From Xylogone sp. PMI_703 (lineage: Eukaryota; Ascomycota; Leotiomycetes): a stretch of 64,000 nucleotides of DNA. Positions within the stretch are counted from its first letter, which is position 1. Each line of letters starts with the position of its first letter. The notes beneath the pieces are model-generated. The model saw only the letters and a program-made list of their open reading frames with translations. It ran no database searches and was not told the DNA's origin. Shown here one piece after another: positions 30,700-42,960 of this stretch. The position numbers and the translations under genes were made by a program. The stretch spans positions 6,200,001 through 6,264,000 of the forward strand of contig JAJTUQ010000001.1 of NCBI GenBank assembly GCA_021399445.1, written 5' to 3'.

Positions 30700-31944
30700 T
30701 CAAGAAAGCAGTTGATCTTGCAGCTGCTCAGCATTTCTACATAGACGTAGCACATCAGAAACCTGATACAGGCTTCCTGCAATAACCAACGGTCCTCCTT
30801 TAGCAGTTTCGACCGCCCACCGGAGAGCTCCAGGTATATCAGAACCGGAATTGAATTGCTGTGAAACATCAATCCCCACCTTGGTCGCCGTAGCCAGGAT
30901 GTCTTGAGGAGCCATGGGCTCAACCCATGGCATGCCATCAACGGGGCCAAACTGAACCCCAGCAACACAATCCTCTGGACGAAGAAGAGGCTTCAAAATC
31001 TCATGCAATTCTTTTCCTTTCGATGCCGCCAAAACCCAGACAACCTTGCTAGCTTTGGGCCGCAGATGCTTGTCCACATACGCCCCAAGAACCTCGGCAG
31101 ATTGCCCATTATGTGCGCCATCAAGGATAACAGGTTCCTTTCGGCCTGTCATTCGACTGATATCAATTGTTTGCAACCGTCCAGGAAATGTCATGCCCTT
31201 GACTGCCGGTAATAGTCGTTCGAGTGATGACTGCGATTTCGTATACGCTAGCTGATACGCTGTGTATGCACAAGCCAAATTCTCCCATTGATGCGGCTCA
31301 AAACTGGTTTCAGATAGCTCGTCAAACAAAGCCGAATCAGTTGAGCTCAGTATCACTTCTGTGCCAATCTCAGCAGCGTAGTCTTTTATAACCTTCTGAA
31401 CCGAAGAAGGGTTCGTCCTGTCAACTACGCATGGAACTCCTGGCCTCATAATTCCAGCTTTCTGCCAAGTAATCTCCTCAATTGTGTTTCCTAGGAATGA
31501 CTGATGGTCTAGACCGATCTTAGAGATCACGGTGACAACCTTGTTTTCCAGCACATTTGTAGCATCCAATCGCCCACCTAGACCAACTTCAATGACTCCC
31601 ATCTCAATCTTTTCCCTAGCAAAGCATTCAAATGCTGTAGCAGTAAGGAGCTCAAATTCGGAAGCCTTGAGTGATTCAGTTTTGTCCCTCTGCTGCACCA
31701 ATTTTTCAGCTTCCAGGAACACACTCTGTCTGACCGGGACTCCATTGATGTTCACACAATCCCAGCGGTCGATCAGGTGCGGAGATGTAAAACGCCCACA
31801 TCTAATGCCGGTGGCCTGGAGCATGGAAGACAGGTAGGCACATATGCTACCTTTTCCATTGGTTCCAGCAACATGTATTGCCTTCCAGGATTGCGGGGTG
31901 TGACTAATAAGCCGACTGATGCGTTGCAAGCCCAGTTCTATCAT
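30700..31944 (-). CDS. FOL3: Dihydrofolate synthetase / folylpolyglutamate synthase family (Fol3)
   Basis: Single exon. I take the start MIELGLQRISRLISHTPQSW at 31944 (414 aa), where family proteins normally begin; the frame is open upstream to 32082 (460 aa). Key motifs: ATP-binding AGTNGKGS, TSPHLIDRWDCVNING, the Mur-ligase catalytic region EVGLGGRLDATN, KIGLDHQSFLGNT with its metal-binding His, KAGIMRPGVP and VILDGAHNGQSA. The moderate length and absence of a mitochondrial presequence favour dihydrofolate synthetase (Fol3; adds the first glutamate to dihydropteroate) over the longer folylpolyglutamate synthase Met7. The C-terminal VIAGSLYQVSDVLRL is also typical. Confidence 0.9.
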   Translation of the reverse strand: MIELGLQRISRLISHTPQSWKAIHVAGTNGKGSICAYLSSMLQATGIRCGRFTSPHLIDRWDCVNINGVPVRQSVFLEAEKLVQQRDKTESLKASEFELLTATAFECFAREKIEMGVIEVGLGGRLDATNVLENKVVTVISKIGLDHQSFLGNTIEEITWQKAGIMRPGVPCVVDRTNPSSVQKVIKDYAAEIGTEVILSSTDSALFDELSETSFEPHQWENLACAYTAYQLAYTKSQSSLERLLPAVKGMTFPGRLQTIDISRMTGRKEPVILDGAHNGQSAEVLGAYVDKHLRPKASKVVWVLAASKGKELHEILKPLLRPEDCVAGVQFGPVDGMPWVEPMAPQDILATATKVGIDVSQQFNSGSDIPGALRWAVETAKGGPLVIAGSLYQVSDVLRLCRNAEQLQDQLLS

Positions 31945-32387
31945 TGTTTGCCGCCCGCCGTCAGTGTCGCCCGCCGCATGCGGTTGTTCGACAATAATTT
32001 TTATATGAGAGTCATAGCTTCCGAGTAGCCAATAATGAGGCGCTGTGGTACTTGCAGCAGAATATAGATGTTGCAGGCCCATTCGGCAGCTCCGTGGTCG
32101 TCGACTCGTCAGTCAGAAAAAAATTGTCCGTGTTGGTTCGATAAGGCCCCAGCCACCTCCAGTCGCCGGATCTCCGACAGGGGTGAGGAGTCTGTCATGC
32201 ATATCGGCAGTCGCCCCAACTAATACCTCCTCGTGCGCTGAAAGAGCACGTTGCTACCTTCCATCAGTCGTGCGCAGCACAACCATCGAGAAAAGCATCG
32301 AAAAGGTGTTGATCGTAGTCGCACAATCTTCACAATTGCCTTCTGCGACTTTTTCACGTCCAGAGTCATCGCATCACTCTTGTGAAA
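31945..32387. other. Divergent spacer FOL3 / unknown 435-aa gene
   Basis: 443 bp. Frames of both neighbours stay open into it (FOL3 to 32082, the plus gene from 32045), so the two open frames overlap head-to-head, but neither extension looks protein-like. Confidence 0.5.
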
Positions 32388-33811
32388 ATGGGGTTGCCGT
32401 ACGTTCAGCCGCGTTACCTGGGGAAACTTTGCTAATCAGCTCACGCAGATTATTTATCGCACCTGTCGAACCTGAAGTGGTATCAAAAGCCTCCGAGAAA
32501 GTCGCCTCAGGACTACGATCTACCATTCGACGGCAACGCCCGGCCCGCCGACCATCGCCGCGTGAACATACGCGCTCTGCATTCGAGCAGCGGCGCCGAC
32601 GGCTCCTCGGTGTGCTCGCTGCTACAGGACAATCCAGCCCAGAAGACTATGATATGGTATGGGAAAATGAGCCACGATCAACACGCCCTGGGGCGGAATC
32701 CAGGGCCGAAAATGATACCGTATCTCGAGGCGATCTTGCCGTCATCGAACGGCCTCCTCTTTCCCGGAATACAACTGTTCCCGGACACCCTCCTCTAAGG
32801 AACTTTGGAGATATACCACCTTTAGTCCCTGAGGTCAACGAGCGGCAACGAGAAGTTCCGCGCATAATCCAGCTTAGAGAAGAGCTTCGACATATGGCAC
32901 GACGAGTACCTAGCCCGCCTTATACAGAAACCGATCTTGCATTCATCGCTCGATGGAGCTCTGATTCTCCCCGCGCCTCTGCATTAACTCCAGGGTTTTC
33001 GCCAGCCAACCCTGCTTCCAGCGAGTCGGAGACGAGATCTCCCAATGGATCTGATGAGCCTAACGAGTTCCCTTCGCGGCTGCCACCATACAATGCAGAT
33101 GTAAGCTGTCCTTCACTGTTATGTATCTTATTCTATTTAGTCCTCATTCTGACATCAACTTTACAGCAGCCGTCAAGATCACTCGCAAGTAGAGTCCAAG
33201 CTCTTCATGCGCTCAATCGTGCTTCTAGTCGTGAGCTGGAACGACCGCGCCTCCTTATCCGCCATGCAAGAGCCAACCTAGACGGACTTGGTGATCGAGA
33301 TCGAAGTTTAAGCCCAGATAATGCATCAACATGGGATACCCTCCTTACTGGCATAACTCCTGATCCGCAACCTCCAAGTGTGGGCTCCTCTTTTGCATCA
33401 TCATCTGTTGCGAACTCAGTAGCAAATTCTTTACCCGTATCAGCGAGCACATCCATGACCAGTCTGGAAAATGCACATGGGTCTTCGGGCTTCCATGAGT
33501 GTGATATCTCAGATTCTGGCTCTAATACAGATGAGGAGGAAGATATATATGGACTAACTGGATTCAACGATTTGCGATCCAGTGGAGCATTCGGTAGTGC
33601 ACGAAGATCGTACTCTGAGATAGCATCAGAGTCCTCTTCCCGAGCGGACCGTATTAGGGGAGCAGCGCGTTTAAGCCGAGACACTCCCAGTCTGGGTGGC
33701 ATGCAGAGAATTATTTCCGCTCTTGCTGCGCGAGACGACATTCCAGATGATTGGTGGGCTGGGGCAGGCCTCAGCCGCAACCTCCGTCGTGAGCCACGGC
33801 TTGACGAGTAA
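32388..33811 (+). CDS. Fungal protein of unknown function, serine/arginine-rich
   Basis: Proposed exons 32388-32398, 32449-33100 and 33167-33811, 435 aa. The 50-nt first intron (donor GTACGT, branch GCTAAT, acceptor GCAG) moves the start away from the FOL3 promoter; without it the frame could start at 32045 (588 codons), but that extension is basic and low-information. The second intron (66 nt, donor GTAAGC, acceptor ACAG) has no in-frame stop, so ORF calling reads through it and adds a spurious LCILFYLVLIL stretch resembling a membrane segment. The protein has an R-rich N-terminal motif (RRQRPARRPSPREHTRSAFE, QRRRRLLGVL), a disordered S/P-rich middle and a conserved-looking end (DDIPDDWWAGAGLSRNL). 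I do not recognise a named family. Confidence 0.65.
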
Positions 33812-34683
33812 TTTTATTTGTGGTTTGTTTTATGGCGTTTGAAAAGTTACTATCTAAATCTTGGGAATAGTCACTTTGCGTTCTGGACTAGCTTTTTTTG
33901 ATACCATTTTGTATGATAGAAAGAGGGATGAGGCTCCAAAGTTGGGCACATATCATATTTGCTTGCGTATAATGCAGCATGTGTAGCATGATTTCATGGG
34001 AACGGGGAAAACGATCAATTTTAATATCTCTATCAATGGCTGATTGGAAATTTCATAATAGTATTGGGTGTTTCAGCGTTCTCGTCTACAAACAAGTTGA
34101 TAGCTCTAAGGTCGGGTGATATATTCGTCGCACACAAAAACACAAAATTAACCTTAAATTTTAACCTAAAAATACCATTGCTGTTAGCTAGTAGACCATT
34201 GTTTTATGCACATAACTTTGCCTCACTACGCCTTAGTCAGGTACGCACTTAGGGAAGTCTAGTAATTACATGTTGACTACTTTAGTTAGGCCGGTGACGG
34301 AATCGCCGAGCCTCAGCCTTACATGCAAGCTTCGCATTCATGCAGAGACCGCTTGACAACTAATCGTCTAGGGCATCTTCCAAACCCTGGGTGAGACATC
34401 TCATATTACCGAACACATGAAGCCATTGGCTTTAAATAAATTTCAACAAGTAGGCACAGCAATCAAGGAGCTTCGAAAACCTACGTGCTCCCCAGCGGGG
34501 ACCTCGCGATATACATAATCCTTGGCTATAACCCGTATAGCCCCGCGATACTGGAACTTGAAACTCGAGTGTACGCCGCAGGAGAACGGAATCCATGGGT
34601 GGGATGAGATCCTTTACCTTTCAATACACTAAGCCGCCTTTCTTCGTCCTCTAGAAGCGCTGAGCTGCTCGGTCATAGCCGCC
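33812..34683. other. Spacer between tandem plus-strand genes
   Basis: About 0.87 kb upstream of sepH. AT-rich first half; a perfect short inverted repeat TCCCC AGC GGGGA lies near 34491-34503. No gene seen. Confidence 0.5.
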
Positions 34684-37600
34684 ATGGTCTCTCACACACC
34701 CTCATCGTCTGATAAACACGCGAATGGTAGATCAGGCAGCGGGAGCTCTCACAGCAGAGGCGAGAGAATACCAGGAACACCAAGGAGAGATGGCGGGCTA
34801 GGGAAGGAGAAGGGCGTCCAAGATCCGGTATTGAAGGACTACGTATGTTCCCCATCTCTGAATTGGAAGGTAGACAGTTACTCATAATTTGCCCAGCGTT
34901 TAGGAGAATGCCTAGGCAAAGGTGCTTTTGGATCGGTATATAAGGCATTCAATTGGGGTACGGGAGAAGCTGTGGCCGTCAAGCAGATAAAACTTGGTGA
35001 TCTTCCAAAAAGCGAGTTACGCATGATCGAGGTAACGACACCCCGCTCTGTCCCGTTGTTTTGAGGAAGCATTGACCATTTACGATAGGCAGAGATCGAC
35101 CTCTTGAAGAACCTCAACGTGAGTATGATACTGACTCCAACTTCTATTATAGATACTTAATTTAATGCTCGCTTTTAGCATGACAACATCGTCAAGTATT
35201 TGGGATTTGTCAAATCCCCGGATTGCTTAAACATCATTTTAGAGTACAATGTACCACCCACGTTCATGCTTGGAGCATAAAGTGCTGACAACGGCTAGAT
35301 ACTGCGAAAACGGCTCACTACATTCAATATGCAAAAGCTATGGGAAATTCCCCGAAAACTTGGTTGGTGTCTACATGGGCCAAGTGCTTCAGGGGTTGCA
35401 ATATCTTCACGACCAAGGTGTAATCCACCGCGATATTAAGGGCGCAAATATATTAACCACCAAAGATGGAAAAGTTAAGCTTGCGGATTTTGGGGTCTCC
35501 ACGAGCACCCTCAGTGGAGCTGACAAGGAGGCACAAGTGGTTGGTACACCCTACTGGATGGCCCCAGAAATCATTCAACTTTCCGGGGCTACTCCTGCGT
35601 CAGATATCTGGAGCTTGGGGTGCACGGTGATTGAGTTGTTAGAGGGAAAGCCTCCCTACCATAAACTGGCTCCCATGCCGGCTCTATTCGCCATTGTTAA
35701 TGACGACCATCCCCCCTTGCCAGAGGGGGTATCTCCTGTAAGCCTCTGAGCTAGTTTTCCTGGCATCACCACCAATATGACTAACCGTGATGCAGGCCGC
35801 AAGAGACTTTCTTATGCAGTGTTTTCAAAAAGATCCTAATCTCAGAGTATCTGCTAAAAAACTACTCAAACATGCCTGGATTGTAGGTTCTCGGCGGACC
35901 GATACACCAGTTGCAAAGCCACCAGCCAATTTTAATGAAGCAGTTGAAGAAGTAAAACAATGGAACGAAGCTCTCAGATCACCAACCGCAGGAGCTTCTC
36001 GTTCCGGGCAAAGGGCATCCAATATCACTCCGCAGAATAGAAGAGATCTTCCACTACGCTCTGTCTATAATTCATCTCAGCATTTAGGTCCGAATTCGGC
36101 AAAGGGACCCCTTTCATTTTCCACATCTAAGAATCATGCCGAAGCCTTCATGTCCCCTGAGAGTACTACAGATGATAATTGGGATGATGATTTTGCGTCA
36201 TCAATATCCCCAAGTGCACTTCAATTACCTCACCTAAGGCCTCATGATAATTTTGGAGGTTTGCTCTCTGCGGATCGTCTCAAGGCCTTTGCATCGTTTG
36301 AGAATGCAAATGAAGAGAATGTGAATTGGGATGATAGTTTCGAAGGAGACCTCATGACTGTGGTAGCTCCTCGTAAACAAATGGAGATAGAAAATAACGA
36401 CCTTGAGACTATTCGCCCCTTTCGGTCAAAGCCACAAGACGATGGCGCAACAAAGCGCCCAACCAGCCAACATAGTAGGAAGTCGTCGTCTAACAGTGGA
36501 GGTCATCGTCAGAAATCACCCAGTAAAGTCCAATCCAGGTTCAAGCTTCCACCCGCGCCTACGGAGTTATATCAAGAACAGCCCGGCGAAGATTATTCCG
36601 ACCTCTTTATAGATAATGACAATGTATTTGACCGAAGGTTGAGCATTGCCAAAGTGAGAGTCTATTTGTTTAAATGAGGATACATGACTAACAATATCCC
36701 TAGGACGATGCCCTCTCACCGAAGCTATTCCATCCATCTGATCTTACTAGCTTGCCTCGCTCAACGCAGCAGGCTTCGTCTACTGGTAGTCAAAGGAGAA
36801 AAGCGATAATGGCTCCATCTGAAGCAGAAAAGTATGGTATACGACGGAACCGATCTGTTGAAATTTCCCAATACGTCGAAGGCGAAGAAGATGAGGACTA
36901 CTCCGACATATTTGGTAAAGACGATGCTATTGTCCAGAAGGCAGAAAGTGAGCACGGCTCTGATAATGGCTCCGGAGCTTTAATGTTACAATCAAAACTT
37001 TCGAACAATTCCTGGTTAGGCGACGAAGATGATGAAGACGATCCTTTCGCATCCTTAGAACAAGGTTTTGATGAAATGGATTTGCAAGCCAACATTGCTC
37101 GTGACAAACATGCTCGGCTCTGCACTTTGATTGAGGGACTCGTAAGCTCCTTAAAAACAACCGAAGCCGAAGATATTCTCACAAGTTTATCCGAACAACT
37201 TGTAAGTTATGTCAACATATAATACAGGAAAATACGCTAATATACGTAGCTTGATGTACTCTACGAGTCAGAGGATGCTAAGAGTGTCATAATTGCTGCA
37301 CATGGAATGTTACCTATTCTTGAGATTCTGGAACCGTGCACAGTGAAGAGCAGACAGGCTATGATTTTAAGATTACTCAAAGTCGTCAACGCGGTAGGTC
37401 TCTCACTTTATTTTAAACTAGTACTGCTATTGACTCATACAGATCATCATGAATGACGTTGAAATCCAAGAGAATCTATGCTTTGTTGGTGGTATTCCAA
37501 TCATCACAAAATTTGCCGCGAGGCAATACTCAACTGAGATACGATTGGAGGCAGCAGCTTTTGTCCGTCAAATGTATCAGACCTCCACGCTGACTTTGCA

Positions 37601-39407
37601 AATGTTTGTGAGCGCTGGTGGTCTAAACGTCCTCGTCGAATTCCTAGATGAGGACTATGACGAGGCTAGGGACTTGGTGCTTATCGGCGTTAACGGCATA
37701 TGGAATGTGTTTGAACTTCAAGTAAAATCATTTATTTCTATCATTTGCAGGCTTTTACTAAAAATTACAGGGCCCTACACCAAAGAACGATTTCTGTCGG
37801 ATACTGTCGAGAAGCAAAGTCTTATCACCCCTGGCTCTCATCTTAGATCGTGTCTTGGATGAAGATGATGAGCTATCTGAACTGGTAGAAGGTCGGATCG
37901 TCAATATATTCTACCTGTTTTCACAGGCGGAAAATTATGTGAAGGAAGTAGTCGCTGACCGAGTCGTATTAAAACGTAAGTGCGTTAGTCTTGAATGAAT
38001 ACATATCCTAACATCTATCAGGGGTCCTAAAAGATCTCCGGCGTATGACACCTGCGCATCAAATTACAATGCTCAAATTCATAAAGAATCTATCGATGCT
38101 GTCGACTACCTTGGACTCTCTTCACTCTGCAAATGCAATTGAGTTACTCATTGATTTGTTAGGCAAGAGCATGGAGCAAGCCCCGGCTCATTTCAGGGAG
38201 ATATCTAACCAGGTTCTCAACACGATGTACAATCTCTGCAGATTAAGCAAAGTACGCCAGGAGGACGCTGCTATCAGTGGTATTATCCCATTGCTCCTCA
38301 AAATTATGCAGACAAAGAGACCTCCCAAAGAATTTGCATTACCCATTCTTTGTGACATGGCCCATTCGGGTAAAGTTGGTAGGAAATACTTATGGCAAAA
38401 TAAGGGCCTAAAATTTTACATTTCCTTACTGGAAGACCAGTATTGGCAAGTAACTGCCTTGGACGCCATTTTTGTATGGTACGTATAAAGTGATCTAGAG
38501 CTGAAGGTCATTACTGATATTTTCATCTAGGCTTCAGGAGGAAACAGCTAAAGTTGAGGCCGGCTTACTTCAAGGAAATTTCACACAAACAATAGTGCAA
38601 TGCTTCAATGCGCCAAGAGCAAACTCTTTCGACTATAACCTTCTTGAACCTCTACAGAAACTTCTAAGATTAAGCTCACCTCTAGCAGCATCATTGGCTC
38701 GCCCAGATTTACTAACCGGTATTCTTCAAAAACTAAACCACAAGAAAGCTGTTATTCGGCTAAACCTACTGCGTATTGTTCGCAGTATTTGTGAGCCTGT
38801 CATGGACCATGGAGAGAGCATTAGAGGTCATCCACTTTTTGAAGCCATTAGAGGTTTAGCAGAAAACGACAGCGCGGTCTTGGTCCGAAACATTGCTAGT
38901 GAACTAGTTAAATTTAACATGGATAAGGAGCAGAGCCCCGAGACTACTGGACGCAGGATGAGAAGAGGCAGCTCGTTTGCCTCGCAATCCAGTGGTTCCA
39001 CGCCAATGACGCCAACTCATGGTAGCCGATTATCACAATCCAGTGCTTTTATCGAGGGAAACATAACGCCTAGACGTACTGCTATTCCAATGAATGGGAA
39101 CGATCTAATTCAGTTCAGACCAAGTAGTCGTGAGGGCCCTTCGCTTGTCCGAAGGACGAGTGGAGACTACGGAAATGGAGCTGCAGCAACCAAGGGTCGA
39201 CCACCAAGGATGTCTATGCTGCGGCAGTCGCGGTCCTCGTTAGCCACTACGGATATCCACGACGACCGCCCTAGGAGCAGAAGAGAGAGCGTGGCCAAGG
39301 TAAAAGACCGACCAAGATCGCCTGCGCTGGCCGGAGGGACAGCACCGCAACTCCAAAGGAGAAGGACTAGACAACCAAGTGGAGATATCGAATGGTCATG
39401 GGAATAA
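34684..39407 (+). CDS. sepH: Septation protein kinase SepH (Cdc7/Cdc15-type, SIN)
   Basis: Twelve exons: 34684-34842, 34897-35031, 35089-35118, 35179-35243, 35299-35737, 35796-36653, 36704-37201, 37250-37393, 37443-37721, 37771-37975, 38022-38478 and 38531-39407, totalling 1381 aa, close to the size of Aspergillus SepH. The kinase domain starts at residue 54: [12 protein letters not shown] (glycine loop), VAVKQIKL (catalytic Lys), [15 protein letters not shown] and [10 protein letters not shown] disordered S/P-rich region with acidic patches follows ([12 protein letters not shown]), then an all-helical C-terminal half ([54 protein letters not shown]) of ARM type, and an R/S-rich tail. SepH acts in the septation initiation network to trigger contractile ring assembly and cytokinesis. 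Confidence 0.94.
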
Positions 39408-39873
39408 GGATTGGGTTCTGGAATTAGGTTCAGCGAAGTATGATGGCCCTAGAGGGGCATGGTACTGTCATGAAGGGATGAACACCGCAAGTCGGTATGA
39501 TTTTAAATATGACATGGTTTTTTAGCATTCGTTAAAGGCGTCAAGCGGGTCCTGGTCTGCTTCATGGATAGAAGAGACGGAGTAACTGGTAGTTCTAGAC
39601 AGCGTACGGTTATAATACGGGCGGATTCCGGTTGAATAGCTGTACTAACACTCATTGCTCAAACACTATACCCCTGGTATCCCGTTTTTATTGTCATAAA
39701 CACGTATGATGAATATATTAATACCATATATCGACCGCTATTACTCTAAGAACGACATGATCTTCATCATAATCCTAACGCTTAAAGAATAAATAAACGT
39801 TCATACAGCCTCTATGTACCCCGATCTATATATACTCTAATTATCGTTACTCATCTTCATACGCCATAAATTG
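39408..39873. other. Intergenic, convergent gene ends
   Basis: About 0.47 kb, AT-rich, between sepH and the ABC1-kinase gene 3' ends. No gene seen. Confidence 0.5.
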
Positions 39874-41759
39874 TTATACGCCTAAAGCCCTCTTTAAGCC
39901 AAGCCAGAACTCAAAAGATCCCAACTTCAATTCTACTCGGAGGTACCCTAGCCAAGCACCTAGCAATCGCAACGTGTTCGGTGGCCATAGAAGGCTACCC
40001 TGCATCTTTATGTTTTCATACTGTTCTTCAAATACAGTCCTTGAACAATACCTGGCAAGAATCAAGAACGTTCTCACAGGACCTTGCCGTGTGTGTAAGC
40101 TCTCATCAAGACTCCTTGTCAGGTCGTTGGTCTTCAAGATAAGCAGTATAATCCGCGGTACTTGGCCAAGGAGTGCCACCAACTGCTGTAACATGCCATC
40201 ACTAAGAGCGTTCCCAATGTCGTCTTTCTCCTGGTCTGAACGCTCAGCCATCACTGACGTTGTAACGACCCTGTAGTCTCGGCCGGTGATGGCGGAAGCG
40301 AAAAGGGGGAACTGCTCATCGTTTACCCCAGCTACTTCTTTAGCATATTTCCTCATACGAGGTTCATCAGCATCAATGACTGCAAGCCAGAGTTTTGCAT
40401 ATGAGCGGCGGAGATCAAGGGGTATGTCGCGATATAAGCCATGATCGTACAGTACTATGTCAAAGTTAACTCCTCGTCGACGAGTATTTTTTCTTATGGC
40501 AATATTTCCAGCATGAGGATCGCAGTGCAAGGGCGCATCTCTCCCAAAGATCATCTCATTGAAAATTCGAGCAAGTGCAGCGGATACTTCGTCACGGTCA
40601 ATCCCATTCGAATCTAAAAATTCTAAATCATCTGGTCGGTGGCCGGAGACATTTTCCATAACCAGAATTCGTTTTTTAGCCCATATCACATCCGGTATCA
40701 CCAACGGCAATTCAGGGAAATGAGAAAAATATCGCTTCGTTCGTATCGCATTCTCTGCTTCCATTCTAAAATCTAATTCTTGTGGCAGCGAAAGCTCCAT
40801 TTCCGAAGAGAGCCATTCGAGATCATATTCTGGGAAGAACCGTTTTAGGGTTGAGAAAGTGAATGAAGTTAGAGCAAGGTCTAGGGGAGCCCATTCTGCA
40901 AGTCCTGGATGCTGCACCTTGACTGCGACTTTCTGTCCTGTCTCCTTGACTGTTGCTAGATGTACTTGAGCTAGGGACGCAGCCCCTATAGGCTGTGGAG
41001 CGAATTCTGAAAAGTAGTCTGAGAGCTGTTCCCCTGTGTCCTCAACGAACATTTCTTCTATTGATTCAAATGATGAGACAGGGCATTTGTCTTGTAAAGG
41101 GATGAAAGTCGTAGTCCATTCTAATGGCAGGAGGTAATTCATAGCGCTCTTTCACCGCATTAGAACTTATTCTCCAGAGCAATAAAAAGGGAGGGAAACC
41201 AACCAAATGCTGCCCTAGTTTGATGAATATACTTCCATTCTTCTCCAACACCTTTAATGTTCGTTCGGCGCATCGTTTGTGACAAGCTTTTAATCTAACA
41301 TCATTTTCTCCCTCGTCCTGACTCTTTTCATTCTCATTCAAAGTCACACGGTAACTGATCAATTTGGTGAGCAAGTGCATATTGAATGCATATATTTGAG
41401 GACACCCACTCATTAATACATACAGCCAAAGCAGTGATGACTCTTCCAGTTCTCTCTGTAGCTCTATACGCATGTTTTAAATCATCGGTGAACGCCAATC
41501 CACCAATAACCAATGCTCCCCCTGTAGCAGCTAAAAGAATCCCTCCTCTAATCTTCTGGTTTGACTGTCTGATATGTTTGGTTGGGGTGGTCGAATATCT
41601 AACTGCCTGTCGCAGAGTTCTAATCGGAAACCCTCCCTGCGATTGCAACTTGCATCTGCTACAAGTCCAAGGTGGAATCTGCCTCAATGAGGACACAATT
41701 CTACTAGCTCTCATGTTCAACATGTGTGCATAGCAAGAAGCCAATCGGCTAGATGGCAT
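39874..41759 (-). CDS. Mitochondrial ABC1/ADCK-family atypical kinase, Mcp2/ADCK1-like
   Basis: Three exons: 41759-41410, 41354-41204 and 41148-39874, introns 55 and 55 nt, 591 aa. The N-terminus is rich in R and S with a hydrophobic stretch (GGILLAATGGALVIGGLAF), suggesting mitochondrial import and an inner-membrane anchor. UbiB/ABC1 motifs: IFIKLGQHL (the KxGQ element), GAASLAQVH (A-rich loop), VAVKVQHP (catalytic Lys), PQELDFRMEAENA, LHCDPHAGNI and LYDHGLYR (metal-binding DHG in place of DFG). The first junction recreates INDYRVTLN and the second HLSAMNYLLPLEW, both characteristic of the group. Yeast Mcp2 was found as a suppressor of ERMES loss, pointing to mitochondrial lipid homeostasis. 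An internal start at the second or third Met is possible. Confidence 0.88.
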
Positions 41760-42146
41760 ATCATAAAGCCATTATTGAAACTGTAAATTTGATGATTCCT
41801 TATATGGATGGGGCGAGTTTCCCCGAAAGTCGATTGAACTTTTTCTGGCAGCGGACCAGGTACAGTACCGAACGTCGTCATAGCGCAAGCATCCCTACCC
41901 GTAGCCTCGGACCCTGGTTCTTATCGCATGACGGGCAGGTACCAATCTAAAAGCAATGTCCTCATGTGTTTTCTCCGCTACCTGCACCTTTTCCAGGAGC
42001 CGTTGAAGAGCTAGGAGAGTACAACACGCCGTCGAGACTATGACAAATCTTAGTAAATATTCAAGGGTATGCATTTTTTTCGCCATTAGAGAAAAAGAAG
42101 CAAATACCTACCCATACACTTGCTTACTTTTCGAAAGGCTGCTACA
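41760..42146. other. Divergent spacer
   Basis: 387 bp between the ABC1-kinase start and the 95-aa gene start. The small ORFs inside are unsupported. Confidence 0.45.
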
Positions 42147-42496
42147 ATGCCTCTTGCGGCATTCACAATGGCAATCTTAGTATTTGTGTCTGTAAATTTC
42201 AATTCTCAACCTCCAAAAAACCTTCTGACTTATATATTTCACCATGTAGCTATACTCGGTCGTCAATCCACGCTGCGAAACGCAATGCCCAAAAGCATAG
42301 AGAGGCAGACGGTGGCCAAATAAGCTGGCACAACGAGACCCGGAGGCGACATGGAATGTTAGAGCCTCCAGAGGAGCAGAATTCCATCAAGCAGCTTGCG
42401 GGTATTGCAAAAGATAGAAGGGTTGAAAAGGGAGAGGTGAAATCAGATACTGAGCAGAAGATCAGAGAAGTGACTGGAAAAGGAAAGAGCGCATGA
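42147..42496 (+). CDS. Small predicted membrane-anchored protein, unknown function
   Basis: Two exons, 42147-42187 and 42250-42496, 95 aa. The donor GTCTGT is weak, but the acceptor (CATGTAG) and frame produce a convincing protein: a hydrophobic N-terminal segment MPLAAFTMAILVFV joined to YTRSSIHAAKRNAQKHREAD, then GGQISWHNETRRRHGMLEPP, EEQNSIKQLAGIAKDRR and a charged tail ending TGKGKSA. Unspliced, the frame stops within 60 codons. It resembles short single-pass fungal proteins with N-in anchors and basic tails, but I cannot name it. An in-frame ATG 27 nt upstream (42120) is an alternative start. Confidence 0.62.
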
Positions 42497-42960
42497 TGAA
42501 TATCATCATCTACTCTAGGAGAAATAAGTGAGGCTAAAATGATCTACTGGAATGATACCACTTGAAATTCACACAGTGGGAGCCATTGGTTTTAATAGAA
42601 GGATCAAACCATGTCACCGAAGCACAGGGTAAGTTGATAGCACGACCAGTTGATCAATAAAAAGGAGGGTTCAAGCCTTCCCAACTCTTTTCTATAGCTT
42701 ACACGCCGTTACATACGTAGTGGCTAGTATGTATCATCCCGATACATCATCATAGATAATTGAAAGATGTAAAAATAGCCCGAGTAGCAGAGACCCAAAA
42801 CCCATCAGAAACGCCAGACTCAAAAAGAATGCCGCAGTGATGAATGCAACACCCAGTTTACCTGTTTCTTTCTCAAGAAAACCCGTGACACATTCACGTA
42901 AAATATCTATACATACCCTGGGGAGTCCTTCCCAGGTGACTCTATGCGAGACCCATTCAT
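42497..42960. other. Intergenic, convergent gene ends
   Basis: About 0.46 kb between the 95-aa gene and the carrier 3' ends. A 78-codon minus-strand ORF overlapping the carrier stop (42734-42970) contains a hydrophobic stretch but no splice link I can defend. Confidence 0.45.
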
